DNA of 64,000 nt, taken from Streptomyces sp. NBC_00247. Its GTDB lineage: Bacteria > Actinomycetota > Actinomycetes > Streptomycetales > Streptomycetaceae. Shown in pieces: positions 1 through 10,237 of this stretch. The stretch spans positions 5,600,001 through 5,664,000 of the forward strand of contig NZ_CP108093.1 of assembly GCF_036188265.1 (NCBI RefSeq). The letters are read 5' to 3'. How positions within the stretch are numbered: the first letter of the stretch is position 1; every line of letters begins with the position of its first letter. The notes beneath the pieces are model-generated. The model was not told the DNA's origin. It saw only the letters and a program-made list of their open reading frames with translations, and did no database searches. The position numbers and the translations under genes are program-made.

Positions 1-885
1 CGGGAGGCGCTCGACCGGGACCTCGCGCAGCTGGTGGCCGAGTCCGAGGTGGTGGAGCCCGCGCTCCCCGCCCCCTGCGCCGGCTGGGACAAGCCCGTCT
101 GGCACGCTCACCGGGCCGTGTCCGGGGAGCCCTGGGCCCTGCGGCTCGGCGAGGTACATCTGCCCGAACGTCCGGAGCTGCGCATTCCGCTGCTCGTGCG
201 GCTCCCGCTGGAGCGCGGCCTGTGGATCGACTCGGGGCGGAGCGAATCGGGGGCGGACATGGTGCGGGACGGTGCGGAGCTGAAGCGCCTCGCACTGGAG
301 AGCGCCGTCGCGCATGCCGTACGGCTGCTCGCCGCGTACCCGGCGGGAGAGATGTCGGTCCAGGTCGTCGACCCGGCGGGGGCCGGCGCCGCCGCCCTCG
401 CGCCGCTGATCCGTGCCGGAGTGCTCGCCGGGCCGCCGGCATCGGGGGCCGCCGGGGTGGAGGCCGTCCTCGACCGGCTCACCCGACGCGTCGACCTGGT
501 CCAGATGGCGGTCCGGGCCGGTGCCGCCGACGCGCTGCCGCCGGATCTCGACCCGGCCGGACAACTGCTCGTCGTCAACGACTTCCCGCACGGCTTCGAC
601 GACCGCGCGGTCACCCGGCTGCGCTACCTCGCCTACGAGGGCCCCTCGGTCGGAGTGCATCTGCTGCTGGTCGCGGACCAGGAGGACGCGTCCGCGTACG
701 GGCCGGTCCTCGCACCGTTCTGGCGGGGGCTCCTCCGGCTCACCCCGCTCGCGGGCGACCACCTCGCCGACCCCTGGGTCCGTCACGTGTGGACGTACGA
801 GCCTCCGAGCGTCCCGCAGGGCAGCCGGGTCCTGGAACAGGTGCTCGCCACCGTGGCCGAGGCACGACGGGCCCGCGGGCTCTGA
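1..885 (+). CDS. C-terminal part of a large FtsK/SpoIIIE-like protein (5' end outside window)
   Basis: The reading frame is open from base 1, so the true start lies upstream; at least 294 codons are present. A stretch near the middle (LLVVNDFP followed by a region containing LRYLAYEGPSVGVHLLLVAD) resembles the Walker B strand and following helix of FtsK/SpoIIIE-type ATPases, in which a hydrophobic strand ends in D/N-D and is followed by a segment ending in GIHL. No Walker A loop is visible in this part. Similar large proteins are encoded beside tellurium-resistance (Ter) genes in Streptomyces, and a TerC-family gene follows here, so a Ter-associated ATPase is a reasonable inference. The exact family is uncertain because the N-terminal domains are missing. 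Confidence 0.6.
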   Translation, partial: REALDRDLAQLVAESEVVEPALPAPCAGWDKPVWHAHRAVSGEPWALRLGEVHLPERPELRIPLLVRLPLERGLWIDSGRSESGADMVRDGAELKRLALESAVAHAVRLLAAYPAGEMSVQVVDPAGAGAAALAPLIRAGVLAGPPASGAAGVEAVLDRLTRRVDLVQMAVRAGAADALPPDLDPAGQLLVVNDFPHGFDDRAVTRLRYLAYEGPSVGVHLLLVADQEDASAYGPVLAPFWRGLLRLTPLAGDHLADPWVRHVWTYEPPSVPQGSRVLEQVLATVAEARRARGL

Positions 886-1025
886 CGCCCTGCGGGGCCC
901 GCGGGCGACGGATCGCCGCGGCTGCGGCTCGGGTCGCGCGCGGCCGGCGAGATGGTTCGGCGAGACGGGTCGGCGTCCGGGAAGGTGCGCCGCTAACGCA
1001 GTAGGGCCGCCGCGACCAGGGTCTT

Positions 1026-1055
1026 TTGATTCTCCTTTGCCATCCTCTTTACCTT
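1026..1055 (+). promoter_or_regulatory. Candidate promoter upstream of the terC riboswitch
   Basis: In an unusually AT-rich patch, TTGATT (1026-1031) and TACCTT (1050-1055) are separated by 18 bases, a fair match to the principal-sigma -35 and -10 elements. Transcription would begin near 1062, about 25 bases before the riboswitch P1 strand. Inference from sequence only. Confidence 0.4.
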
Positions 1056-1084
1056 TTCTTGGTTATACCTGTACCGTTTCTTGG

Positions 1085-1236
1085 ACGGAGGGGAGTATTC
1101 CCACACGTGGCGTTCCCGTCAGTACGGACTGTGACCGGTCCCGGGGCGTCGGCCCGGCGTACATCCCGTACGCCCGGGTGGAAGAGACCTCCGGCAGCGA
1201 CGACGCTGATCAGTAGCCGTAGCGAACTGCCGGAGG
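1085..1236 (+). promoter_or_regulatory. Probable yybP-ykoY manganese riboswitch controlling terC
   Basis: The conserved pieces of this class occur in order: GGAGGGGAGTA (1087-1097; P1 plus the L1 motif GGGGAGTA), CCGTCAGTACGG (1116-1127; the L3-type CGTCANTAC motif), a GC hairpin with the CGTAC/GTACG pair, and GAAGAGACCTCC (1181-1192), which closes P1. The class senses Mn2+ and commonly precedes TerC-family genes, which fits the neighbour. CGGAGG (1086-1091) pairs with CCTCCG (1188-1193). The same 3' strand, extended as CCTCCGGCAG (1188-1197), is perfectly complementary to CTGCCGGAGG (1227-1236), the ribosome-binding region just before the GTG start at 1241. This suggests translational control: metal-stabilised P1 would free the binding site, and without metal it would be sequestered. 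Confidence 0.8.
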
Positions 1237-1240
1237 CGCA

Positions 1241-2284
1241 GTGGACGTTTCATGGACCCTCTGGGTGCTGACCATTCTCGGTCTGGCAGCCCTCATCGCC
1301 GTCGACTTCTTCATCGGGCGCAAGCCCCATGACGTGTCGACCAAGGAAGCCGGAATCTGGACGGTCGTCTGGATCACTCTGGCGGCACTCTTCGGCCTGG
1401 GCTTGCTGGTCTTCGGCAACAGCCAGGCCTCGGGCGAGTTCTTCGCCGGCTTCATCACCGAGAAATCACTGAGCGTCGACAACCTCTTCGTCTTCGTCCT
1501 GATCATGGCGAAGTTCTCGGTGCCCTCCCAGCTCCAGCAGCGGGTGCTGCTGGTCGGCGTGCTGATCGCCCTGGTGCTCCGGGCGATCTTCATCGCGGCC
1601 GGCGCGGCCGTCATCGCCAACTTCTCCTGGGTCTTCTACATCTTCGGCGCGTTCCTGATCTACACGGCATGGAAGCTGATCCAGGAGGCGCGGGCCGACG
1701 AGGACGAGGAGGAGTTCGAGGAGAACCGGCTGCTCAAGTCCATCGAGCACCGTTTCGGCGTCGCCGACCGGTACCACGGCACCAAGCTCTTCATCCGGAA
1801 CAACGGCAAGCGCGTCATGACCCCGCTGATGGTCGTCATGCTCGCGATCGGCACCACCGACGTGCTCTTCGCCCTCGACTCCATCCCGGCGATCTTCGGC
1901 CTGACCCAGGACCCGTACATCGTCTTCACGGCCAACGCCTTCGCGCTGATGGGGCTGCGCCAGTTGTACTTCCTCATCGGCGGGCTGCTGAAGAAGCTGG
2001 TCCACCTCAGCTACGGACTCTCGGTGATCCTCGGCTTCATCGGCGTCAAGCTGGTGCTGCACGCGCTGCACGAGTCGGGTGTGCACGTCCCGGAGATCTC
2101 GATCCCGCTCTCGCTCTCCGTCATCTGCGGCGTCCTGGTGATCACCACCATCACCAGCCTGATCGCGGGCCGGAAGCAGGCGGCGGCCGGGGCCGCGTCC
2201 GAGCGGGAGTCCGGCTCCCCGGCCGACGCCACGGGCGACGCCGACGCCGAAGCCCGCAAGGGCAGCAGCAGCGTCGGCGGCTGA
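1241..2284 (+). CDS. TerC-family integral membrane protein, probable Mn2+ exporter
   Basis: A 347-residue multi-pass membrane protein of the TerC/Alx family. Family hallmarks are visible: SVDNLFVF with Asp80, and TTDVLFALDSIPAIF with Asp207 and Asp213. These acidic residues inside membrane segments are thought to bind metal. An acidic cytoplasmic loop (about residues 151-162) separates the two halves, and a low-complexity Ala/Ser tail ends the protein. Members act in metal efflux, including Mn2+ export coupled to secretion, or are annotated as tellurium resistance. The upstream Mn riboswitch argues for manganese homeostasis. The GTG start follows CGGAGG with suitable spacing. Confidence 0.9.
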   Translation: MDVSWTLWVLTILGLAALIAVDFFIGRKPHDVSTKEAGIWTVVWITLAALFGLGLLVFGNSQASGEFFAGFITEKSLSVDNLFVFVLIMAKFSVPSQLQQRVLLVGVLIALVLRAIFIAAGAAVIANFSWVFYIFGAFLIYTAWKLIQEARADEDEEEFEENRLLKSIEHRFGVADRYHGTKLFIRNNGKRVMTPLMVVMLAIGTTDVLFALDSIPAIFGLTQDPYIVFTANAFALMGLRQLYFLIGGLLKKLVHLSYGLSVILGFIGVKLVLHALHESGVHVPEISIPLSLSVICGVLVITTITSLIAGRKQAAAGAASERESGSPADATGDADAEARKGSSSVGG

Positions 2285-2323
2285 GCCCGGCGGGCTCGGC
2301 GGGCCCGGCCCTCCCGCGGAGTC

Positions 2324-2365
2324 CTCCCCGCCCGCGTGTCCCTGCCGGGGCGCGCGGGCGGGGAG
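2324..2365 (+). terminator. Hairpin terminator after terC
   Basis: CTCCCCGCCCGCG (2324-2336) is the exact reverse complement of 2353-2365, giving a 13-bp stem with a 16-base loop about 40 bases after the terC stop. There is no strong T tract, which is common in Streptomyces. It lies between the convergent terC and the small gene at 2395. Confidence 0.6.
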
Positions 2366-2394
2366 CCCTTCCACGGAGGGGCGGGCGTGTGCCC

Positions 2395-2580
2395 TCAGTA
2401 CGCCTCGGCCCGCACGCCGCCCTTCCAGAAGGAGAAGAACGTCGTGTCCTCTTCCGCGGCGCGCGCGAGGACCACCCTGGCCTCGGGGTCCATCTGCTCG
2501 CCCGTGCAGGAGGTGTACTGGTCGAATTCCGCGAGGACCTTCTTCACCTCGTCCTCGGTGGCGGCCTGGAGCGCCTTCAC
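2395..2580 (-). CDS. Small hypothetical protein (61 aa)
   Basis: The protein is hydrophilic and starts VKALQAATEDEVKKVLAEFD; it carries one Cys and a C-terminal FFSFWKGG stretch. I do not recognise the family. The chosen GTG start at 2580 follows GAGGGAG with 5-base spacing. An in-frame ATG at 2649 would add 23 residues, but that ATG and most of the added codons lie inside a 29-bp hairpin (2595-2665) that looks like the terminator of the upstream minus-strand gene. Codon third positions remain GC-rich over the shorter frame, which supports coding. The function is unknown. Confidence 0.55.
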   Translation of the reverse strand: MKALQAATEDEVKKVLAEFDQYTSCTGEQMDPEARVVLARAAEEDTTFFSFWKGGVRAEAY

Positions 2581-2594
2581 CTCCGCTCCCTCGG

Positions 2595-2665
2595 GCACCC
2601 ACGACGACGAGGGGTGTCCCGGCCACTTGTCTTCCGGTGGCCGGGACACCCCTCGTCGTGGGTGC
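2595..2665 (-). terminator. Long inverted repeat, probable terminator of the MBL-fold gene
   Basis: Bases 2595-2626 and 2637-2665 are reverse complements apart from one extra CGA triplet in the left arm, giving a 29-bp stem with a 10-base loop. The hairpin begins about 20 bases after the stop of the minus-strand hydrolase gene (2684). It also overlaps the alternative ATG of the next small gene. Confidence 0.65.
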
Positions 2666-2683
2666 GGGGCGTACGCCGCGCGG

Positions 2684-3340
2684 TCACCAGCCCCGGGCGC
2701 GCCACTGGGGGAGCTGTCCGCGCTCGTCGCCGAGCGTGGTGTCGTGGCCGTGACCCGGGTAGACCCAGGTCTCGTCGGGGAGCTGGTCGAAGAGCTTGGT
2801 CTCCACGTCGTGGAGCAGGCTCGCGAAGGCCTCGGGGTCCTTGCGGGTGTTTCCGACGCCTCCGGGGAAGAGGCAGTCGCCGGTGAAGAGGTGCGGAGCC
2901 CCGTGCGGGTCGTCGTAGACCAGCGCGATGGAACCCGGGGTGTGGCCGACCAGGCGGCGGGCGGTCAGGGTGACCTCGCCGACCCGGATGGTGCCCTCGT
3001 CCTCCACCAGGACGTCGGTCGCGACGGGGATGCCCTCGGCGTCGTACCGTCCGGCGTACGTGACGGCGCCGGTGGCGGCGACCACCTCGGCCAGCGCCTG
3101 CCAGTGGTCACCGTGCTGGTGCGTGGTGACCACCGAGGCGATGCCGTCCTCACCGATGAGCCGCAGCAGGGTGTCCGCCTCGTTGGCGGCGTCGATGAGG
3201 AGCTGCTCGCCGGTGGCCCGGCAGCGCAGCAGGTAGGCGTTGTTGTTCATCGGGCCGACCGCGACCTTGGAGATCATCAGGCCGGTCAGCTCGTGCACGT
3301 CCGCGGGTCCGCCGACCCGCACCGCTCCGCTGTAGGTCAT
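2684..3340 (-). CDS. Metallo-beta-lactamase fold hydrolase (glyoxalase II-like)
   Basis: A 218-residue cytosolic protein with the di-metal signature THQHGDHW (His74, His76, Asp78, His79), followed by GHTPGS, GDCLFPGG and PGHGHDT, which supply the remaining ligands in order. Length and motif order match short glyoxalase II-like hydrolases that cleave thioesters such as S-lactoyl-thiol conjugates. In actinomycetes the physiological thiol would be mycothiol, but the substrate cannot be read from sequence. The ATG start is clear. The downstream gene on the same strand is separated by a strong hairpin. Confidence 0.85.
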   Translation of the reverse strand: MTYSGAVRVGGPADVHELTGLMISKVAVGPMNNNAYLLRCRATGEQLLIDAANEADTLLRLIGEDGIASVVTTHQHGDHWQALAEVVAATGAVTYAGRYDAEGIPVATDVLVEDEGTIRVGEVTLTARRLVGHTPGSIALVYDDPHGAPHLFTGDCLFPGGVGNTRKDPEAFASLLHDVETKLFDQLPDETWVYPGHGHDTTLGDERGQLPQWRARGW

Positions 3341-3350
3341 GGGCGGCAGC

Positions 3351-4040
3351 CTATAGCGGCGGCAGTACGGGGAGAGGGCCGCCCTCCACGGTCAGGGCCG
3401 AGCCGTCGCGGCGGCCCGAGAGCCAGCCCAGGAGTTCCGGAGCCGGGCCGCCGACACCGGTCACGGGGCCCTCCTTGCCGCCACCCGTGGTCCATACGCG
3501 GCCGTCGTCGGCCCGGATGCCGGTGGAGACCACCTGCGGGTGGTCTCCGAAGCGCCCCGCCAGGAAGTCGATCTCCCGGATCACGAATGCCTCCGGCAGG
3601 TCCTCCAGCTCGTACCCCGTACCGAGGTCCACGTGGTGCAGCTCGACCTCGGCCCAGCGCCGGAAGGGGAGGTGGAGGGCGGAGTCCGTCACGCCGGCCC
3701 GTAGTTCCACGGTGCGTGACCAGTCGGCGGTGACGGCGGCCTCGGCGAGGAACAGCTCGCCGCTCGTGCGCAGGTCCTCCAGGTGCTCGGCGAGCGAGCG
3801 GGGCGCTCCGGCCTCGATGTCTCGGTCGCGGATTTCGCCGTTCGCGTACATCGGGAGCCCTCGGAGAACATTTCGGAGCGCGTCGGCGTTACGTGACAGG
3901 TGGGCCAGAACATGGCCCCGGCTCCAACCGGGCAGACGGGACGGTTCGGAGACAGTGGATTTGTCCCATAGGGCGACTGCGGAAAGCAGACGCTCCGTAG
4001 CTTCGCGTACGGATTCCAGGTCGCGCACAGGATCGCTCAT
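3351..4040 (-). CDS. Maleylpyruvate isomerase family, mycothiol-dependent (DinB fold)
   Basis: 229 residues. The N-terminal half has the helical-bundle pattern of the MDMPI/DinB superfamily: LPGWSRGHVLAHLSRNAD with His43 and His47, and later WAEVELHHVDLG, which supplies Glu and His. This matches the His-Glu-His metal site of mycothiol-dependent enzymes. The specific reaction is unknown; many Streptomyces paralogues carry the maleylpyruvate isomerase name without evidence for that activity. A longer frame reaches 4160, but the ATG at 4040 is preferred because a promoter sits immediately before it, giving a nearly leaderless mRNA. The downstream hydrolase gene ends its intergenic gap only 10 bases away, so the two are probably co-transcribed. 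Confidence 0.8.
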   Translation of the reverse strand: MSDPVRDLESVREATERLLSAVALWDKSTVSEPSRLPGWSRGHVLAHLSRNADALRNVLRGLPMYANGEIRDRDIEAGAPRSLAEHLEDLRTSGELFLAEAAVTADWSRTVELRAGVTDSALHLPFRRWAEVELHHVDLGTGYELEDLPEAFVIREIDFLAGRFGDHPQVVSTGIRADDGRVWTTGGGKEGPVTGVGGPAPELLGWLSGRRDGSALTVEGGPLPVLPPL

Positions 4041-4047
4041 GGGACCG

Positions 4048-4076
4048 AGCGTAGCCCCGCCACCCGTTCGGGTGAA
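4048..4076 (-). promoter_or_regulatory. Promoter for the DinB-fold gene (near-leaderless)
   Basis: On the minus strand TTCACC (4076-4071) and TACGCT (4053-4048) are spaced by 17 bases. The -10 ends 7 bases before the ATG at 4040, so transcription would start at or next to the A of the start codon. There is no ribosome-binding site before this ATG, as expected for a leaderless message. Confidence 0.5.
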
Positions 4077-4214
4077 GGAGGCGACGACCGGCCGGAAATC
4101 GAATGTGCGTGCTATACGCTCGAAGTCGAAAGCTTTCCACACCGCTGTGGCGCCCCCCATAACCTGGACCGGGGGCTCAGTTCCCCGTTTCTCTCAAGAA
4201 AGGTGCGGACCGGC

Positions 4215-7217
<3,003 letters not shown>

Positions 7218-7225
7218 CGCGCCCC

Positions 7226-7290
7226 GGCCCGGCCCGCCGGTGCGCCCCGCCTCCCGGGAATCCGGGGGAGGCACACCGGCGGGCCGGGCC
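7226..7290 (+). terminator. Strong hairpin terminator after uvrA
   Basis: Perfect 17-bp arms (7226-7242 and 7274-7290) enclose a second short stem CCTCCC/GGGAGG. The hairpin starts 9 bases after the uvrA stop. Confidence 0.75.
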
Positions 7291-7549
7291 CCGTGGCGTC
7301 CGGCCGCCGCCTGTCCGGCTCCCGTCCGGCCGCTCGTGCCGCGTTCCACCCGTGCCGCGACGCTGCTCGTACGGCGGCCCGTCCGGGCCCACCGGTCCGT
7401 GGACCGGACCCGGGCGCCGAGGCGCCGATCTCCGCCGGTATCGTCGGTTCTGTCGTAGCGCCCCGGCCGTGCGTCCGTCGCCTTCCCCGGCCCGTGACGC
7501 CCCGTACCACCGCACACCCCTCGTACCACCGACCTCCGTGGAGACCGCG
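7291..7549 (+). other. Intergenic region between uvrA terminator and the Rieske gene
   Basis: About 260 bases of very GC-rich DNA with no convincing reading frame. It must hold the promoter of the Rieske gene, but I cannot pick a clear -35/-10 pair. GGAG at 7540-7543 is the ribosome-binding site for the ATG at 7550. Confidence 0.4.
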
Positions 7550-7978
7550 ATGTCCGGCTCGCCCGCCACCCGCCGCACCGTGCTGAAGGGCGCCGCGCTC
7601 GTCGGCACCGCCGGGCTGGGAGCGGCCGCCTGCTCGACCGACTCCAAGCTCGGGCACGCCGAGACCCCGACTCCGACCGCGCAGGTCGACCTCGGCGCGG
7701 CCGACGCCGTCCCGGTCGGCGGATCGAAGCTCTACAGCGAGCAGCGCCTGGTGGTGGCCTGCCCGTCGAAGGGCCGGTACAAGGCGTTCAGCGCCCAGTG
7801 CACCCACGCGGGCTGCCTGCTGTACAAGGTCGAGGACAACGAGGGCCACTGCCCCTGCCACGGCAGCGTCTTCGACACCACGACCGGCGAGGTCATCCAC
7901 GGCCCGGCCACCGTGCCGCTGCCCGCCGTCCCGGTCAGCGCGGCCGACGGCCGGCTCACCGCGGGTCCCGGCGCCTGA
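7550..7978 (+). CDS. Tat-exported Rieske [2Fe-2S] lipoprotein
   Basis: 142 residues. The N-terminus has a twin-arginine-like ATRRTVLKG segment, a hydrophobic stretch, and a lipobox ending GAAAC (Cys28), so the protein is probably exported and lipid-anchored. The Rieske cluster motif is complete: C84-T-H86 and C101-P-C103-H104 supply two Cys and two His ligands, while Cys89 and Cys103 can form the usual disulfide. It probably acts as an electron carrier at the outer membrane face; its partner is not encoded nearby. The ATG at 7550 has GGAG 6 bases upstream. An in-frame GTG at 7538 is possible but less likely. Confidence 0.85.
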   Translation: MSGSPATRRTVLKGAALVGTAGLGAAACSTDSKLGHAETPTPTAQVDLGAADAVPVGGSKLYSEQRLVVACPSKGRYKAFSAQCTHAGCLLYKVEDNEGHCPCHGSVFDTTTGEVIHGPATVPLPAVPVSAADGRLTAGPGA

Positions 7979-8074
7979 CCCCTGCCGGGCGCGGCCCGCC
8001 CGCCTCCCTCCCGTCAGGGCGGCGCGGGCCGGACGGCAACCTGGCTGTCACCGGCCGGAAGTAGGGTGTGAGAC

Positions 8075-10237
8075 ATGGCAGACCCCTCCAGCTACCGCCC
8101 CAAGCCGGGACAGATCCCCGACTCCCCGGGGGTCTACAAGTTCCGCGACGAGCACCGCCGGGTGATTTACGTCGGCAAGGCGAAGAACCTCCGCCAGCGC
8201 CTCGCCAACTACTTCCAGGACCTGGCCGGCCTCCACCCGCGCACCCGCACCATGGTGACCACGGCCGCCTCCGTGGAGTGGACGGTCGTCTCCACCGAGG
8301 TCGAGGCGTTGCAGCTGGAGTACTCCTGGATCAAGGAGTACGACCCCCGGTTCAACGTCAAGTACCGCGACGACAAGAGCTACCCCTACCTCGCGGTCAC
8401 CCTCAACGAGGAGTTCCCCCGGGTCCAGGTCATGCGGGGCGCCAAGAAGAAGGGCGTGCGCTACTTCGGCCCGTACGGCCACGCCTGGGCGATCCGCGAG
8501 ACCGTCGACCTGATGCTCCGCGTCTTCCCCGTGCGTACCTGCTCCGCCGGTGTCCTCAAGAACGCCGCCCGCACCGGCCGCCCCTGCCTGCTCGGCTACA
8601 TCGGCAAGTGTTCCGCCCCCTGCGTCGGCCGCGTCAGCCCCGAGGAACACCGTGAACTCGCCGAGGAGTTCTGCGACTTCATGGCAGGCCGCACCGGGGC
8701 CTACATGCGCCGCCTGGAGAAGGAGATGACGCTCGCCGCGGAGGACATGGAGTACGAGCGCGCCGCCCGGCTCCGGGACGACATCGGGGCACTCCGGCGG
8801 GCGATGGAGAAGAGCGCGGTCGTGCTCGCCGACGCCACCGACGCGGACCTCATCGCCGTCGCCGAGGACGAGCTGGAGGCGGCCGTCCAGATCTTCCACG
8901 TACGCGGCGGCCGGGTGCGCGGCCAGCGCGGCTGGGTCACCGACAAGGTCGAGGCGGTCGACACCTCCGGCCTGGTCGAGCACGCCCTCCAGCAGCTCTA
9001 CGGGGAGGAGACCGGCGACTCCGTACCCAAGGAGGTCCTCGTCCCCGCGCTGCCCGAGGACCCCGACGCGGTCTCCGAGTGGCTCGCCCACCGCCGGGGC
9101 TCCCAGGTCAGCCTGCGCATCCCGCAGCGCGGCGACAAGAAGGACCTGATGGCCACGGTCCAGCGCAACGCCCAGCAGGCGCTCGGACTGCACAAGACCA
9201 AGCGTGCCTCCGATCTGACCACCCGCTCCCGGGCCCTGGAGGAGATCGCCGAGGCGCTCGGCCTCGACACCGCCCCGCTGCGCATCGAGTGCTACGACAT
9301 CTCCCACCTCCAGGGCGACGACGTCGTCGCGTCGATGGTCGTCTTCGAGGACGGGCTCGCCCGCAAGAGCGAGTACCGCCGCTTCCAGATCAAGGGGTTC
9401 GAGGGCCAGGACGACGTCCGGTCGATGCACGAGGTGATCGGCCGCCGGTTCCGCCGCTACCTCCAGGAGAAGGAGCGCCTGGGGGAGTGGGAGGAACCTG
9501 CCCGGGCCGACGCCCCCGGAGTGGCCGCCCCGGGCACCGGCGCCCCCGCCACCGAGGCTCCCGCCACCGACGCCCCCGGCACCGGCCTTCCCGCCACCGA
9601 CGCTCCCCGGGCCGACGCTCCCGGGGCGGGCGCCCCCGGGCTCGCCGCCTCCCCGACCGACGGGCCGCGCGAGGACGACACCCCCGACGACACCGAGCCC
9701 CGCGAGGACGACGGCCGCCCCAAGCGGTTCGCCTACCCGCCGCAACTCGTCGTGGTGGACGGCGGACAGCCGCAGGTGGCCGCCGCGAAGCGCGCCCTGG
9801 ACGAGCTGGGCATCGACGACATCGCCGTCTGCGGCCTCGCCAAGCGCCTCGAAGAGGTCTGGCTCCCCGACGACGACGATCCCGTGGTGCTGCCCCGCTC
9901 CAGCGAGGGCCTCTACCTCCTCCAGCGCGTCCGTGACGAGGCCCACCGTTTCGCCATCACCTACCAGCGCGCCAAGCGCGCCAAGCGGGTCCGCAGCAGC
10001 CCCCTCGACGGCGTCCCCGGCCTCGGCGAGAGCCGGAAACTCGCGCTCCTCAAGCATTTCGGCTCCGTCAAGAAGCTGCGGCAGGCGACAATCGACGAGA
10101 TCTGCGAGGTCCAGGGGATAGGCCGCAGGACCGCGGAGTCGGTGGCCGCGGCCCTCGCCACGGCCGCGCCGGCCGCGCCCGCCGTGAACACGGCCACAGG
10201 AGAGATCATCGACGAGAACGACGGGGGCACGCCATGA
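8075..10237 (+). CDS. uvrC: UvrABC excinuclease subunit C
   Basis: A 720-residue nuclease that makes both incisions in nucleotide excision repair with UvrB. In order: a GIY-YIG nuclease domain (GVYKF ... VIYVGKAKNLRQRL, residues about 20-45), a Cys-containing region, a UVR helical-hairpin motif, the RNase H-like endonuclease domain (ECYDISHLQGDDVVASMVVF ... LVVVDGGQPQ), and C-terminal helix-hairpin-helix repeats (GVPGLGESRK, VQGIGRRTAE). An Ala/Pro/Thr/Asp repeat of about 70 residues (roughly 475-548) interrupts the RNase H-like domain. The stop overlaps the start of rapZ (ATGA), so the two are translationally coupled. Confidence 0.96.
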   Translation: MADPSSYRPKPGQIPDSPGVYKFRDEHRRVIYVGKAKNLRQRLANYFQDLAGLHPRTRTMVTTAASVEWTVVSTEVEALQLEYSWIKEYDPRFNVKYRDDKSYPYLAVTLNEEFPRVQVMRGAKKKGVRYFGPYGHAWAIRETVDLMLRVFPVRTCSAGVLKNAARTGRPCLLGYIGKCSAPCVGRVSPEEHRELAEEFCDFMAGRTGAYMRRLEKEMTLAAEDMEYERAARLRDDIGALRRAMEKSAVVLADATDADLIAVAEDELEAAVQIFHVRGGRVRGQRGWVTDKVEAVDTSGLVEHALQQLYGEETGDSVPKEVLVPALPEDPDAVSEWLAHRRGSQVSLRIPQRGDKKDLMATVQRNAQQALGLHKTKRASDLTTRSRALEEIAEALGLDTAPLRIECYDISHLQGDDVVASMVVFEDGLARKSEYRRFQIKGFEGQDDVRSMHEVIGRRFRRYLQEKERLGEWEEPARADAPGVAAPGTGAPATEAPATDAPGTGLPATDAPRADAPGAGAPGLAASPTDGPREDDTPDDTEPREDDGRPKRFAYPPQLVVVDGGQPQVAAAKRALDELGIDDIAVCGLAKRLEEVWLPDDDDPVVLPRSSEGLYLLQRVRDEAHRFAITYQRAKRAKRVRSSPLDGVPGLGESRKLALLKHFGSVKKLRQATIDEICEVQGIGRRTAESVAAALATAAPAAPAVNTATGEIIDENDGGTP

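Noticed and set aside
886..1080. Open frames extending past the first gene's stop
   Set aside because: They are overlapping frames of the first gene or cross the riboswitch leader, and lack start signals.
4100..4131. LexA-type SOS box upstream of uvrA (TCGAATGTGCGTGC)
   Set aside because: Only the left half fits the actinobacterial TCGAAC-N4-GTTCGA consensus; the right half has two mismatches, so the evidence is too weak.
8048..10057. Minus-strand open frame opposite uvrC
   Set aside because: Antisense shadow of uvrC; repetitive Gly/Val/Leu sequence.
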